A DNA stretch of 64,000 nucleotides from Deltaproteobacteria bacterium IMCC39146 (GTDB lineage: Bacteria; Desulfobacterota; Desulfuromonadia; Desulfuromonadales; BM103): NCBI GenBank assembly GCA_030005635.1, contig JARUHP010000016.1, positions 31,319-95,318 on the forward strand. The letters run 5' to 3'. The first letter of the stretch is position 1. The number at the start of each line of letters is the position of its first letter. A model generated the notes under the pieces. It was not told the DNA's origin, searched no databases, and worked only from the letters and a program-made list of their open reading frames with translations. This document shows, piece after piece, positions 27,603 through 36,135 of the stretch. The translations under genes were made by a program, and so were the position numbers.

Positions 27603-29588
27603 TTATTTAAACATCCTCTTAAACAAACCTTTTTTCTGCTGGACCTGCTGTTCTTGCAGGTTGCGCAATCCTCTGCGGGCCATAGACAGGCGCGCATCAA
27701 GTTTGAGGGCTTTGTTGAACTCGGATTCTGCCATTGATTCCTGTCCTGCCTCGAAAAGCATCCAGCCTTTGTAAGCAAACGCCAGGGCGGTTCGTTCCAT
27801 GGTGATCGATTTGTTGAGCATCTGCTTGGCTTTATTGCGCATGGCCAGGCTGTCAGTGTATTTGGGGTTGCGATAGATGGCCCAGGCCAGGCTGGCCAGG
27901 TAGTCGCCACTGTCGGGGTCTGCATTCACCGCTTCCTGGAGTGCTCTTTCGGCATTGTCCCACTCTTCCATTTCCAGGAACACTTTGCCTGACTCTGCCT
28001 GCACCTGGGCTTGAAAACGATCATCGCCTTTATGGCCAAGGCCGATCTTGTCGGCTCCGAGCATCTCATCGTAACGCTCTTTTTTGACGACGTCGGTGAG
28101 GGTGTCGTAGGCCGTGGCCACCTTTGACAATATCTCCTCGACCAGCACAGCTTCTTCGCCACCGAGTTGCATGAGGACCTCGGGACCGAACTTGCGCGTA
28201 ATGGCGAAGTAGCGTTCTTTCAAAAGGTCTATGGAGAATTTCCCCTGCTTGATGCCAAAGACTTCGTAGTGGTTTTTGTCTTCCAGGCTTTTGGCGATCA
28301 GACGGACTTCCTGGGGCAGGTCATCTTCCTCTGGCTTGGCTGTTGTTGCTGCCTGGACTTGTGCCGATTTAACCTCAGGACCTGAGGCAGAAAGGTCTCC
28401 AGCGTCACTCTCATCAACCAGGTCGGAGAAGCTTTCGAGCGTTTCCTCTGCAGGAACCTCCATCTCCTCTTCTATGGCGTTGAAAAGCTCGCGCAGTGGC
28501 AAGTCTTCGGCTTGTGCAGAAGGGGTCGGGACGGTGGCAAAGCGTGCCATGTTCAGGTTGGTCAAGGTCAGCAGGAGTGGACCGCAGTCGGGCTCTTCAG
28601 CGACCAGTTCGGCAAGTTTTCGTTGGCCGTCAAGACCGTGTAAAAAGCGTTTTTCCGCTTCATTCAAACGCAGGAAATTGATGTGCCGGTAATAATTCTG
28701 ATCCAGCAGAAGATACTTGTCCTTAAAGGTCTGTTGCAACTGCACTGCGGTTTGGCCGGCGTGCTTGTGGAACCCTTCATAAAACAGCTGTGGCACGTTG
28801 AGGGTAATCAGCTGCAAGAGCTCCGGGGCCGGAATAGTTTTCCACGCGGCTTGTGATTGCTTGCAGCCAAACGCGGAGAGGAGTTCCTGGTTCAGGTAAT
28901 CCATCTCGGCTTGTAAAAGGTCGTTGTATTGCAGGCAGCCCAGTTGCACCAGGATGTCGTGTCGGTAAGCTGCAGAGGTTGTGAAGTAGTTGTACTCATC
29001 ATCGGAAATTTGACCCCGGCTACGGAGAAAATCACCAAAGTCACGATGATTGTAAGCAGGGCGTAGTGCAACCGGAGCGCCGTTGATAAAGGTCAGCATG
29101 CGTAGGGTCTCCGGATACTTCAAAGTCAATAGACCGGAAAAACGCTTTAAGAATGCTGTCCGCAAGTGTTGTGCGAAAGGACGTGCCGCAGCGACTGGTG
29201 CCGCCGTCGCTGAGGGGGGCGGGTTGATTGCTTGCTGGATCGCTGTCATGAGGTCGGCAGCCTTAAGCGGTTTCTCCAGATAGTGATGAATGCCGAGAGT
29301 CTTGGCGGCCGTTTGAAATTTTTCGCCCTTGTAATAACCGGTTACCACAACCACCGGCAGTTTAATGGTGCGTGGGCTTTGTCGCAACTTTTTAACCAGT
29401 TCAATGCCGTGCAGGCCGGGCAGTTTGAGCTCGATCAGCAACAGATCCGGAGGTTCGACGGCAATAGCACGCAGAGCTGCGATGCCATCGCTCTCATGCT
29501 GGACATCAAAGCCCTGCTGCTTGAGACGACCGGAAATCGCAGCAGCCAGTTGTAGATTTTCTTCAGCCAGCAGGATGCGCATGGCCAT
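27603..29588 (-). CDS. Pseudo-receiver, J-like and TPR multidomain protein
   Basis: A 661-residue cytoplasmic protein. The amino domain (about 1-125) is a CheY-like receiver, but the phospho-acceptor Asp is Glu (E53 in LLLIELKLPG) and the acidic pocket is EE instead of DD, so it may mimic a permanently active state. The middle (about 150-430) resembles DUF4388/PATAN-type regions. Around 435-515 a J-domain-like helix pair (HYEVFGIKQGKFS, LTDVVKKERYDEMLG) lacks the HPD tripeptide. The carboxy part carries TPR-like repeats (DNAERALQEAVNADPDSGDY). Similar layouts occur in Geobacter and myxobacterial relatives. Function unknown; a scaffold or signalling role is likely. Confidence 0.72.
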   Translation of the reverse strand: MAMRILLAEENLQLAAAISGRLKQQGFDVQHESDGIAALRAIAVEPPDLLLIELKLPGLHGIELVKKLRQSPRTIKLPVVVVTGYYKGEKFQTAAKTLGIHHYLEKPLKAADLMTAIQQAINPPPSATAAPVAAARPFAQHLRTAFLKRFSGLLTLKYPETLRMLTFINGAPVALRPAYNHRDFGDFLRSRGQISDDEYNYFTTSAAYRHDILVQLGCLQYNDLLQAEMDYLNQELLSAFGCKQSQAAWKTIPAPELLQLITLNVPQLFYEGFHKHAGQTAVQLQQTFKDKYLLLDQNYYRHINFLRLNEAEKRFLHGLDGQRKLAELVAEEPDCGPLLLTLTNLNMARFATVPTPSAQAEDLPLRELFNAIEEEMEVPAEETLESFSDLVDESDAGDLSASGPEVKSAQVQAATTAKPEEDDLPQEVRLIAKSLEDKNHYEVFGIKQGKFSIDLLKERYFAITRKFGPEVLMQLGGEEAVLVEEILSKVATAYDTLTDVVKKERYDEMLGADKIGLGHKGDDRFQAQVQAESGKVFLEMEEWDNAERALQEAVNADPDSGDYLASLAWAIYRNPKYTDSLAMRNKAKQMLNKSITMERTALAFAYKGWMLFEAGQESMAESEFNKALKLDARLSMARRGLRNLQEQQVQQKKGLFKRMFK

Positions 29589-29614
29589 AACTCTTGCCTT
29601 CCTGGTTGGTGTTT

Positions 29615-30622
29615 TCAGCGCCGCCGCAGTTGATAGCGGCGCACCGCGCGATTGTGCTCTTTTAGCGTGGCGTTAAACTCGTGGGTGCCGTCACCTCGTG
29701 CCACAAAGTAAATGTCCTTGCCCTCTGCTGGGTTCGCTGTTGCGTGCAGGGCAAACCCACCGGGACTCGCAATGGGCCCCGGTGGCAGCCCACGCATACG
29801 GTAAGTATTGTATGGGGTCGGTGTGTTCAGATGCTTGCGTGTCAGGTTGCCGTCAAAATCAGCGACGCCATAGATCACTGTTGGGTCTGCTTGCAGCGGT
29901 ATGTCACGCTTGAGTCGATTATGGAACACTGAAGAGATCAGCGGCATCTCCATCAGGTTGCCGGCCTCTTTCTGAATAATCGATGCCAGTGTGATCAATT
30001 GGTGTCGATCAAGATTCAAGGTGGCAGCGCTTTCCAGCAGCTCTGCAGTGATCTCTGAATCGAGTTGTGCCACCATGGCGCTCAAGAGCTGCCGTGGTGT
30101 TGTCGATGAGCTGTAGGTGTAGGTCTCGGGGAAAAGGTATCCTTCGAGTGAGGTCGCCTCTACTCCAAGACCTTTGATAAAAGCTTCGTCTTTACAGAGA
30201 GAGAGAAAGTCCTTAGCAGAACCAACACCTGTTTTTTCGAGACGGTCAGCAATCTCCTGCAGGTTAAAGCCTTCCGGGATCGTGATCTGGAACTTGCGGA
30301 TGTCACCGGCGACCAGGCGGGCAAGGATCTGGTCTGGAGTTGCTGACGTTTCAAATAGATATTCTCCGGCATGGATCTGCCCTGTGGCTTTGCGCCAACG
30401 GGCCAGCAGGGTGAAACGACGCACATCGCTGACGACCCCTGCTGTCTGCAGTTGTACGGCAATACGTGCAAAGGAGCTGCCTTGTTTGATCTCAATCGCT
30501 TGGGGTTGTGATGGGATGACAGGGGTCGTAACGAAACTTTGCAACCAGAGTCCAACACACAGTAGGGGGAGTCCGATCAGTGTGAAGATAATCAGGGTCA
30601 GGTTCCGGTTGCGTGAGGTCAT
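29615..30622 (-). CDS. mltG: Endolytic transglycosylase MltG
   Basis: A 335-residue inner-membrane protein with one amino-terminal helix (about 8-30), a LysM-like region (IEIKQGSSFARIAVQLQTAGV), and the catalytic YceG domain with LASIIQKEAG (catalytic Glu), VFHNRLKRDIPLQADPTVIYG and TPYNTYRMRGLPPGPIASPG. It cleaves nascent peptidoglycan strands to end glycan polymerisation. The internal ATG at 30622 has a GGAG site, while the upstream TTG does not, so it was chosen. It lies 26 bases before the receiver/TPR gene and may be co-transcribed with it. Confidence 0.93.
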   Translation of the reverse strand: MTSRNRNLTLIIFTLIGLPLLCVGLWLQSFVTTPVIPSQPQAIEIKQGSSFARIAVQLQTAGVVSDVRRFTLLARWRKATGQIHAGEYLFETSATPDQILARLVAGDIRKFQITIPEGFNLQEIADRLEKTGVGSAKDFLSLCKDEAFIKGLGVEATSLEGYLFPETYTYSSSTTPRQLLSAMVAQLDSEITAELLESAATLNLDRHQLITLASIIQKEAGNLMEMPLISSVFHNRLKRDIPLQADPTVIYGVADFDGNLTRKHLNTPTPYNTYRMRGLPPGPIASPGGFALHATANPAEGKDIYFVARGDGTHEFNATLKEHNRAVRRYQLRRR

Positions 30623-30708
30623 GAAAGGAGACTCCAATAAAATTCAGATCTTTGGTATCGACACATTGTTGGAGTCTTCTCAGGGAAAGTCAAGATTTCA
30701 GGAGCCGG

Positions 30709-31305
30709 TCAGGCTTTGAAACGCGTCTCCGTGCCATCGAGCAAGCGTCTGATATTGCTGTGGTGGCGCCAGATGACCAGAGCGGCGATAAAGAGCGTGG
30801 CCAGAACAATCGACTGCGGGTGATTCAGAAGCAGAATCAGTAGCGGGGCGGAAAGTGCAGCCAATACTGAGCCGAGAGAGATGTACCGGGTTATTGCAAC
30901 GGTCAGGATAAAGATAATCAGGGCGAAAAAGACTGCTTTGGGTGAAAGCACCAGGAAGATGCCAAGCGCTGTCGCTACGCCCTTGCCACCTTTGAATTTG
31001 AGATAGACCGGGTAACAATGGCCCAAAATTGCAACGGCGCTGGCAATCCCGAGCTGTGTCGGTGTTGGCTCCAGCCAGGTTTTGAATGCCAGTAACGGCA
31101 AAAATCCTTTCAGGGTGTCGCCGAGCAGTGTCAAAACACCGGCCAGTTTGCCAGCAACCCGGTAGACGTTGGATGCCCCGATGTTGCCGCTGCCTTTTTG
31201 GCGAACGTCTTCTTTACCCATCAGGCGAGCAAGGACAACCCCGGTTGGAATGGCGCCGATCAGGTAGACAGCGATCAGAATTAAGATGAAAAGCGTGTTG
31301 TTCAT
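30709..31305 (-). CDS. plsY: Glycerol-3-phosphate acyltransferase PlsY
   Basis: A 198-residue polytopic membrane enzyme. The three conserved PlsY loops are visible: GAIPTGVVLARLMGKEDVRQKGSGNIGASN, the segment around KFKGGKGVATALG, and HHSNIRRLLDGTETR at the carboxy end. It acylates glycerol 3-phosphate using acyl-phosphate, the first committed step of phospholipid synthesis. It is upstream of mltG on the same strand. Confidence 0.95.
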   Translation of the reverse strand: MNNTLFILILIAVYLIGAIPTGVVLARLMGKEDVRQKGSGNIGASNVYRVAGKLAGVLTLLGDTLKGFLPLLAFKTWLEPTPTQLGIASAVAILGHCYPVYLKFKGGKGVATALGIFLVLSPKAVFFALIIFILTVAITRYISLGSVLAALSAPLLILLLNHPQSIVLATLFIAALVIWRHHSNIRRLLDGTETRFKA

Positions 31306-31472
31306 AACGGTCTCAAAAGAGGGGTCGGAAGCGATAGTGTTTTGCGCTATGTCGCCAAGGCTGAACGACTCTAGACTGATTCACCTACAGGTATTAATCA
31401 GTAGAAGGTTTTTAGCATGAAAGGCTTAAAATCACAAGTTAATCAAGGACGCGGAGTTCTCGAAGGGTTTCT

Positions 31473-32615
31473 TCAAACCCGATTTTCACGAAGCTCTGCC
31501 AGAGAGTAAAAGGTGCCACGCCAGGTGATGCCGCCTTTAACCAGGTTGCAGGTTACGCTACGAATAATGATGAAGGTGAAGAGCCCGGCCGTAAGTGGAA
31601 AGCCAAGTGCGAACCAGGCACTGAAGCCATGAAAACGGGCACCATCTGCGGCTATCAGGCCGATAGACAGAACGATGAGCGCGTAGAGCAAGAGTGTGCT
31701 TCCAGAGGTAAAAAAAAGCGCAAAGAAAGGCCAGAGAATGGCGACCAGGTTGAAGACAACCCCGGAGATGGCCAACCAGACGCGGTAATCAGTGCCGGCA
31801 AAGACATTTTTTTCGAGGCCCAGAACCAGCTCGCGGATGCTGGCGTACCATTCGACCGAGATCAAGCCTGCACCGTAGATCAGTTGCTGACGGCAACCCT
31901 GCTGCTTGAGAATCTTGCCTAACTTAAGGTCATCGTCAGGGCGTAAGGCGATGGTCTTGTGCCCTCCTGCCTGTAGATAACTTTCGGCCTTGACCAGATT
32001 GAAGGCACCGATACCAATGTGACAATCACTCTTTGGATCAGGCGCTTTCCAGGGCCGGGTAAAGATGCCGAAAAAGAACCCGAAGGTGACGCCGAACATG
32101 TTGAGAAAAAGACTCGGCATCCTCGCTTCAGGTGCCGCGGCCAGGTGGTCGAGTTGCTCTGCTTGAAAGTAGCTGACTGCACGGAGCAGGGTGTCCGGTT
32201 CCATCACCACGTCGGCATCGCTAAAGAGCAGCAATTCTCCGGTTGCTTTCAAACTGCCCTGCCAGAGCGCATGATTTTTCCCCAGCCAGCCCTTAGGCAG
32301 TTCCCGAAGATGAAGAATCTCGAGGCGTTGATCGTCTTTTTTCATCTCATCAAGGATGTCGCCGGTTCTGTCTTCGGAGCGATCGTTGACGAGGATCAAC
32401 TGCAGATGGGGATAGTCGAGGTCCAACAGCGATTGTAAGGCAAGGCGGATATTCCGTTCTTCGTTACGCGCCGCGATGAGGATCGAAACTGACGGAAGTG
32501 AACTCGCCGAGTCCGGAGTGACGTCTCTCAGGAAACGGATTTTCCGACTGCCGATGGTAACCTCCAGCCCGACAATAACGTAAATGGACAGTATGATGAT
32601 TCCCATCCAGAACAT
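31473..32615 (-). CDS. Membrane-bound family-2 glycosyltransferase
   Basis: A 380-residue inner-membrane glycosyltransferase. After one amino-terminal helix the GT-A fold begins with SVSILIAARNEERNI, followed by the DxD-like LFSDADVVMEPD, the acceptor region GIGAFNLVKAESY and RPDDDLKLGKILKQQG (catalytic base region). Three membrane helices end the protein. It resembles carotenoid- or hopanoid-associated GT2 enzymes, but the substrate cannot be read from sequence. ATG 32615 is chosen over a GTG eleven codons upstream because AAGGA lies before it. Confidence 0.8.
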   Translation of the reverse strand: MFWMGIIILSIYVIVGLEVTIGSRKIRFLRDVTPDSASSLPSVSILIAARNEERNIRLALQSLLDLDYPHLQLILVNDRSEDRTGDILDEMKKDDQRLEILHLRELPKGWLGKNHALWQGSLKATGELLLFSDADVVMEPDTLLRAVSYFQAEQLDHLAAAPEARMPSLFLNMFGVTFGFFFGIFTRPWKAPDPKSDCHIGIGAFNLVKAESYLQAGGHKTIALRPDDDLKLGKILKQQGCRQQLIYGAGLISVEWYASIRELVLGLEKNVFAGTDYRVWLAISGVVFNLVAILWPFFALFFTSGSTLLLYALIVLSIGLIAADGARFHGFSAWFALGFPLTAGLFTFIIIRSVTCNLVKGGITWRGTFYSLAELRENRV

Positions 32616-32773
32616 GAGGTTCAAATCCTTAATGAATCGTGGAAACACGAAACCAAATAGTTTGCATGTGTCGGGTTGGCCGCTTTACTCAAGTTAGGCC
32701 CTAGTGGGTTCATTACATTTTCATGGCCTAGACAAGCAAGGACAACAACAAGACAAAATAAAAACCGTCCTCA

Positions 32774-32856
32774 CGCAGAGACGCGGAGAGCGCAGAGAAA
32801 GACTGCTCATAGGAAAGTTTTGTCGTTTATCTCTTACTCTGCGCTCTCTGCGTCTC
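32774..32856. repeat. Inverted repeat of CGCAGAGACGC type
   Basis: CGCAGAGACGCGGAGAGCGC at the left arm pairs with GCGCTCTCTGCGTCTC at the right arm across a spacer of about 40 bases. Related CTCTGCGCTCTCTGCG wording recurs near 40543-40565. The stretch lies between the glycosyltransferase and the SRPBCC gene, which point the same way, and could fold in RNA, but no function is known. Confidence 0.7.
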
Positions 32857-32953
32857 AAGAGAGTAAAGCGAACGGGCGTGAGTCAGGTCATTTGCTTTTT
32901 CTGTTTCACATTTTTCGATGCTTTACTGGCGCGAAATAGAAAACCAGATGCAT

Positions 32954-33406
32954 TTATTGAACAAACCTTTCCGCAAGTCGTGTTGCGCGATAGCTGAATA
33001 TCCTCTCCAGCATGTTCTTAACCCAGAGCCTGTGGACGACAAGGCCCAAAACGCCGAAAGGGAGTTGATAGCAGACCCGGTCAATCATTCTGGTTTTTTT
33101 GTCAAAAGCTTCTAGCCGGTGCTGATGATACCAGAGTTTGTAGGGGCCAACGCGTTGCTCATCGACAAAGAAGGTTCCTGCCTCAATATGTTTGATCTCT
33201 GTCAGCCAACGGTGTTTGCCAAAAAGGGGGATCTGGATTTCGTAAAGGATCGTCAGCCCATTGTACATTTTGTCGGGAACTTCGGATAGAATCTTAAAGT
33301 GCAGCTCTGGAGGTGTCAGGTCATTCAGGTTTGCCGGTGTAGAGAGAAACTCCCAGAGCGTCTCCGGGTCGGTATTTAGGATAATATCGCGTTCCAGGAT
33401 GTGCAT
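32954..33406 (-). CDS. SRPBCC-family lipid/ligand-binding protein
   Basis: A 150-residue protein of the SRPBCC (START-like) superfamily. MHILERDIILNTDPETLWEFLSTPANLNDLTPPEL at the start and the RVGPYKLWYHQHRLEAFDKKTRMIDRVCYQLPFG segment are typical of the small single-domain members often found beside YfcH-type epimerases. It probably binds a hydrophobic ligand in its central cavity. Its start codon is 5 bases from the end of the lipocalin-like gene, so the two may be one transcript. Confidence 0.82.
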   Translation of the reverse strand: MHILERDIILNTDPETLWEFLSTPANLNDLTPPELHFKILSEVPDKMYNGLTILYEIQIPLFGKHRWLTEIKHIEAGTFFVDEQRVGPYKLWYHQHRLEAFDKKTRMIDRVCYQLPFGVLGLVVHRLWVKNMLERIFSYRATRLAERFVQ

Positions 33407-33411
33407 TGCGA

Positions 33412-33930
33412 CTATTCCTCTTGATTGACCAGGATCAGCTCACTGGTATTGAAGCCAAGGGCTTTTGCCTTATCGATAAGAGCCTCCATGATGTTCGCGT
33501 CGAGTTTTTTAGTCCGGGCCAGAATCCACAAGTACTTTTTGTTTGGGCCGCAAATCAAGGCATAGCTGTAGTTTTCATGGTCAAGTTCGATTACGTTGTA
33601 ACCGCCGTAGAAGGGCCAGAAAAAAGTGACCTTGAGGCGCGCGACATCCGGTTCGCCAATGAAGTAGGCGCGTCCTTTAGCCTCTTTCCACTTGCCTGCC
33701 TGGTTTTTGAAGCCGCGATTAATAACATCAACTCCGCCATCGGGCCGTTTGCTGTAAGTCGCAGAAACTTGACTGAGACCCCGTTCAAAGCGATGATCAA
33801 GGCGGGCGATCTCGTACCAGGTGCCGAGGTAGCGATCAAGGTCAAAATTATCAACCGTCATTATCCCCTGCGGGGCGGTAGTACCTCCAGCCAATAGCAA
33901 GGTGCCAAAAAGGAGTGCTATGGATTTCAT
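33412..33930 (-). CDS. Blc-type lipocalin without a lipobox Cys
   Basis: A 172-residue exported lipocalin. NFDLDRYLGTWYEIARLDHRFERGLSQVSATYS is the Blc signature and ALICGPNKKYLWILART the last conserved strand. Homologues are outer-membrane lipoproteins, but the expected lipidation Cys after LLLAG is Gly (LLLAGG), so the product may stay soluble in the periplasm. The internal ATG with GGAG upstream is chosen because the signal sequence begins there; the longer reading frame is not protein-like. Family members bind lipids or stress-related hydrophobic compounds. Confidence 0.85.
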   Translation of the reverse strand: MKSIALLFGTLLLAGGTTAPQGIMTVDNFDLDRYLGTWYEIARLDHRFERGLSQVSATYSKRPDGGVDVINRGFKNQAGKWKEAKGRAYFIGEPDVARLKVTFFWPFYGGYNVIELDHENYSYALICGPNKKYLWILARTKKLDANIMEALIDKAKALGFNTSELILVNQEE

Positions 33931-34101
33931 GCTGTGCTCCAGGAATAAAAAGGCTCTACCTGTTCCGTATGTTAATGAGATGTCTAAACTTGATTGTCGC
34001 AGAATCAAATCACAAATCAAGCCCCAGAGATCGAATGTTTCCTATCTTCTCTGGGATTTACTGGTAAGATTATGTTTTGCTGAAGTTTAAAAGGAGTTCT
34101 T

Positions 34102-35055
34102 ATGCCAGAGACAAAAATTCGTTTGGGAGTCAGTTCCTGCCTGCTCGGTGAAAAGGTTCGTTTCGATGGCGGGCACAAACACGATCGATTCCTCACCGAG
34201 ACCCTTAGCCGGTTTGTCGAGTTCGTACCTGTCTGTCCCGAGGTCGAGATGGGCTTGCCGACACCTCGAGAGGCACTACGTCTGGTCGGGGAGCCTGAAT
34301 CACAGCGTCTGGTTTTTTCCAAAAGTGGCGAAGACATCACCGAACGGATGGCAGCATGGGCAAACAAACGGGTTGCCGAACTCGAAAAAGAAGAGCTCTG
34401 CGGCTTTATCTTCAAGTCGAAATCACCCAGCAGCGGCATGGAACGGGTCAAGCTCTACGATCGCAACGGGGTCCCCAACAAGCAAGGGGTCGGCCTCTTT
34501 GCACAGGCATTTATGGAGCAATTTCCCCTTCTTCCCGTCGAAGAAGATGGCCGGTTGAACGACCCAGGCTTACGCGAGAATTTCATTGAAACCATCTTTA
34601 CTCTCAAGCGTTGGCGCGAGGCTTTACAGCAAGGAGCAACTCGCGGTGTTCTGGTGGAGTTCCATACCCGGCATAAGCTGCTCCTGCTCTCCCATAGCAC
34701 TGAGATTTATCGACAGCTGGGGAAACTGGTTGCCGACGCTGGGGCCATGGAAGAGCAGACACTCTTTGATCGCTACCTGGCTCTGCTGACCAAAGGGCTT
34801 CGTTTGAAAACCACGGTCGCCAAGCACGTTAACGTCCTTCAGCATGTGCTCGGTTTTTTCAAAAAACAGCTCAGCGCCGATGAAAAAAAAGAGGTCTTAA
34901 GCGTCATCGATAGCTACGGGGCGCGCCAAATCCCCTTGATCGTGCCAGTCACTCTACTCAATCATTTTGTGCGTAAATATGACCAGGTCTATCTGCAACA
35001 GCAGGTTTATCTCAACCCGCATCCTTTGGAGTTGAAGCTGCGCAACCACGTTTAG
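34102..35055 (+). CDS. DUF523/DUF1722 (YbgA-type) protein
   Basis: A 317-residue protein with an amino-terminal DUF523 domain (RLGVSSCLLGEKVRFDGGHK, FVPVCPEVEMGLPTPREALRLVG, CGFIFKSKSPSSG) and a carboxy-terminal DUF1722 domain (GVLVEFHTRHKLLLLSHS, LNVLQHVLGFFKKQLS). This fusion occurs in many bacteria and is repeatedly placed beside DNA-repair and photolyase-like genes; its biochemical role is unclear. It converges with the uvsE gene, overlapping it by 44 bases, which supports a repair context here. Confidence 0.9.
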   Translation: MPETKIRLGVSSCLLGEKVRFDGGHKHDRFLTETLSRFVEFVPVCPEVEMGLPTPREALRLVGEPESQRLVFSKSGEDITERMAAWANKRVAELEKEELCGFIFKSKSPSSGMERVKLYDRNGVPNKQGVGLFAQAFMEQFPLLPVEEDGRLNDPGLRENFIETIFTLKRWREALQQGATRGVLVEFHTRHKLLLLSHSTEIYRQLGKLVADAGAMEEQTLFDRYLALLTKGLRLKTTVAKHVNVLQHVLGFFKKQLSADEKKEVLSVIDSYGARQIPLIVPVTLLNHFVRKYDQVYLQQQVYLNPHPLELKLRNHV

Positions 35056-35980
35056 CGGAACTTTCGTCACCTGGCCATGAAGGCAGGGACAGATCTTTCT
35101 TTAGCTTCAGAACCGCCAGCTCTTTTGCCTTAGCTTCAACATCGATTGTGGCGTCCAGACCCTGCCACTCTGCCGGGAAGTCAGCAATATCAATAAAGTC
35201 GGCATGGGGTCCCGGTTTACCGTTCCAGCTGTGTTTCGGAGATGAAATATGAAAATGGGGCTCGCGCCCGAGTCGTCGCCAGCTCTGTAGGCAGGCTTCG
35301 GTTGCTGCAGCGACGGTCAGGCCGTCGGGGTTGCAGCGGTGATGATGGACATCATAGACCAAAGGAACGTCGAGCTGTTCGCAGACCGGTAAAAGATCTT
35401 CGACCGTGTAGCTGCGATCGTCGTTTTCCAGGGTCAACCGACTGCGGATCGGTTCCGGTAACGCAGAGATCTCCTTCACCAGTCGCGACAGGGCACTCTG
35501 TTTGTCACCGTAGACGCCGCCACCGTGGATATTGATCACATCGGCCCCGATCAGTTCAGCCAGTATTACCTGGTAGTCAAGGTCCCTGAGAGCGGCCTCT
35601 GTGACTTCGGGCCGGGGGCTGGAGAGTAGGGTGAATTGGTCAGGATGGAAGCTGAGCCGGAGTAGATGCTTTTCCTTGAGAGCTTTGACCGAGCGTAGCG
35701 TTGCCGTAATTTCTCGAGCGTCGGGGAGCTCTTCCAGACGGTAACCAACCTCGGGGTGGGTGTAGAGTGGCAGCAACGGCGAGGAGACCCGGAAAGAGCC
35801 GAACCCCAAGCAATGCACCTCTTCAACGGCGGCAACCAACGAGCGTGCGTTATCAAGGCAGAGTTCACTCAGCTTCAGCAGTTGGGCAGGGCGGTTGAGG
35901 GGCCTGACAAACTTTGCCGTTGCGCTTCTGAAGCGGATGGGGGCCTGATTGAACAGGCAGCAGAGTCCTAGACGCAGCAT
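35012..35980 (-). CDS. uvsE: UV damage endonuclease UvsE
   Basis: A 322-residue TIM-barrel repair endonuclease. RLGLCCLF at the start, RLSFHPDQFTLLSSP, INIHGGGVYGDKQSALSRL, LTLENDDRSYTVEDLLP and YDVHHHRCNP carry the metal ligands (His, Glu, Asp) of the UVDE family, and HISSPKHSWNG is also conserved. It nicks DNA 5' of UV photoproducts and abasic sites. The carboxy terminus overlaps the end of the DUF523/DUF1722 gene. The carboxy tail beyond about residue 290 is family-typical in length but low in conservation. Confidence 0.92.
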   Translation of the reverse strand: MLRLGLCCLFNQAPIRFRSATAKFVRPLNRPAQLLKLSELCLDNARSLVAAVEEVHCLGFGSFRVSSPLLPLYTHPEVGYRLEELPDAREITATLRSVKALKEKHLLRLSFHPDQFTLLSSPRPEVTEAALRDLDYQVILAELIGADVINIHGGGVYGDKQSALSRLVKEISALPEPIRSRLTLENDDRSYTVEDLLPVCEQLDVPLVYDVHHHRCNPDGLTVAAATEACLQSWRRLGREPHFHISSPKHSWNGKPGPHADFIDIADFPAEWQGLDATIDVEAKAKELAVLKLKKDLSLPSWPGDESSAKRGCAASTPKDAG

Positions 35981-36135
35981 GGAGGTTTTTCCAATTTATT
36001 TAAAGTTAGAAGGCTTGGCAACGTTATGCTTTTTCGTATGATAGGCTATTTATCAGTTTAACAATTTGTTGATTTTATTGTCAAAGTGCCTGGTAAAATG
36101 TTTGCACTGACGAGACTGCCGAGGGAAAGATCATC

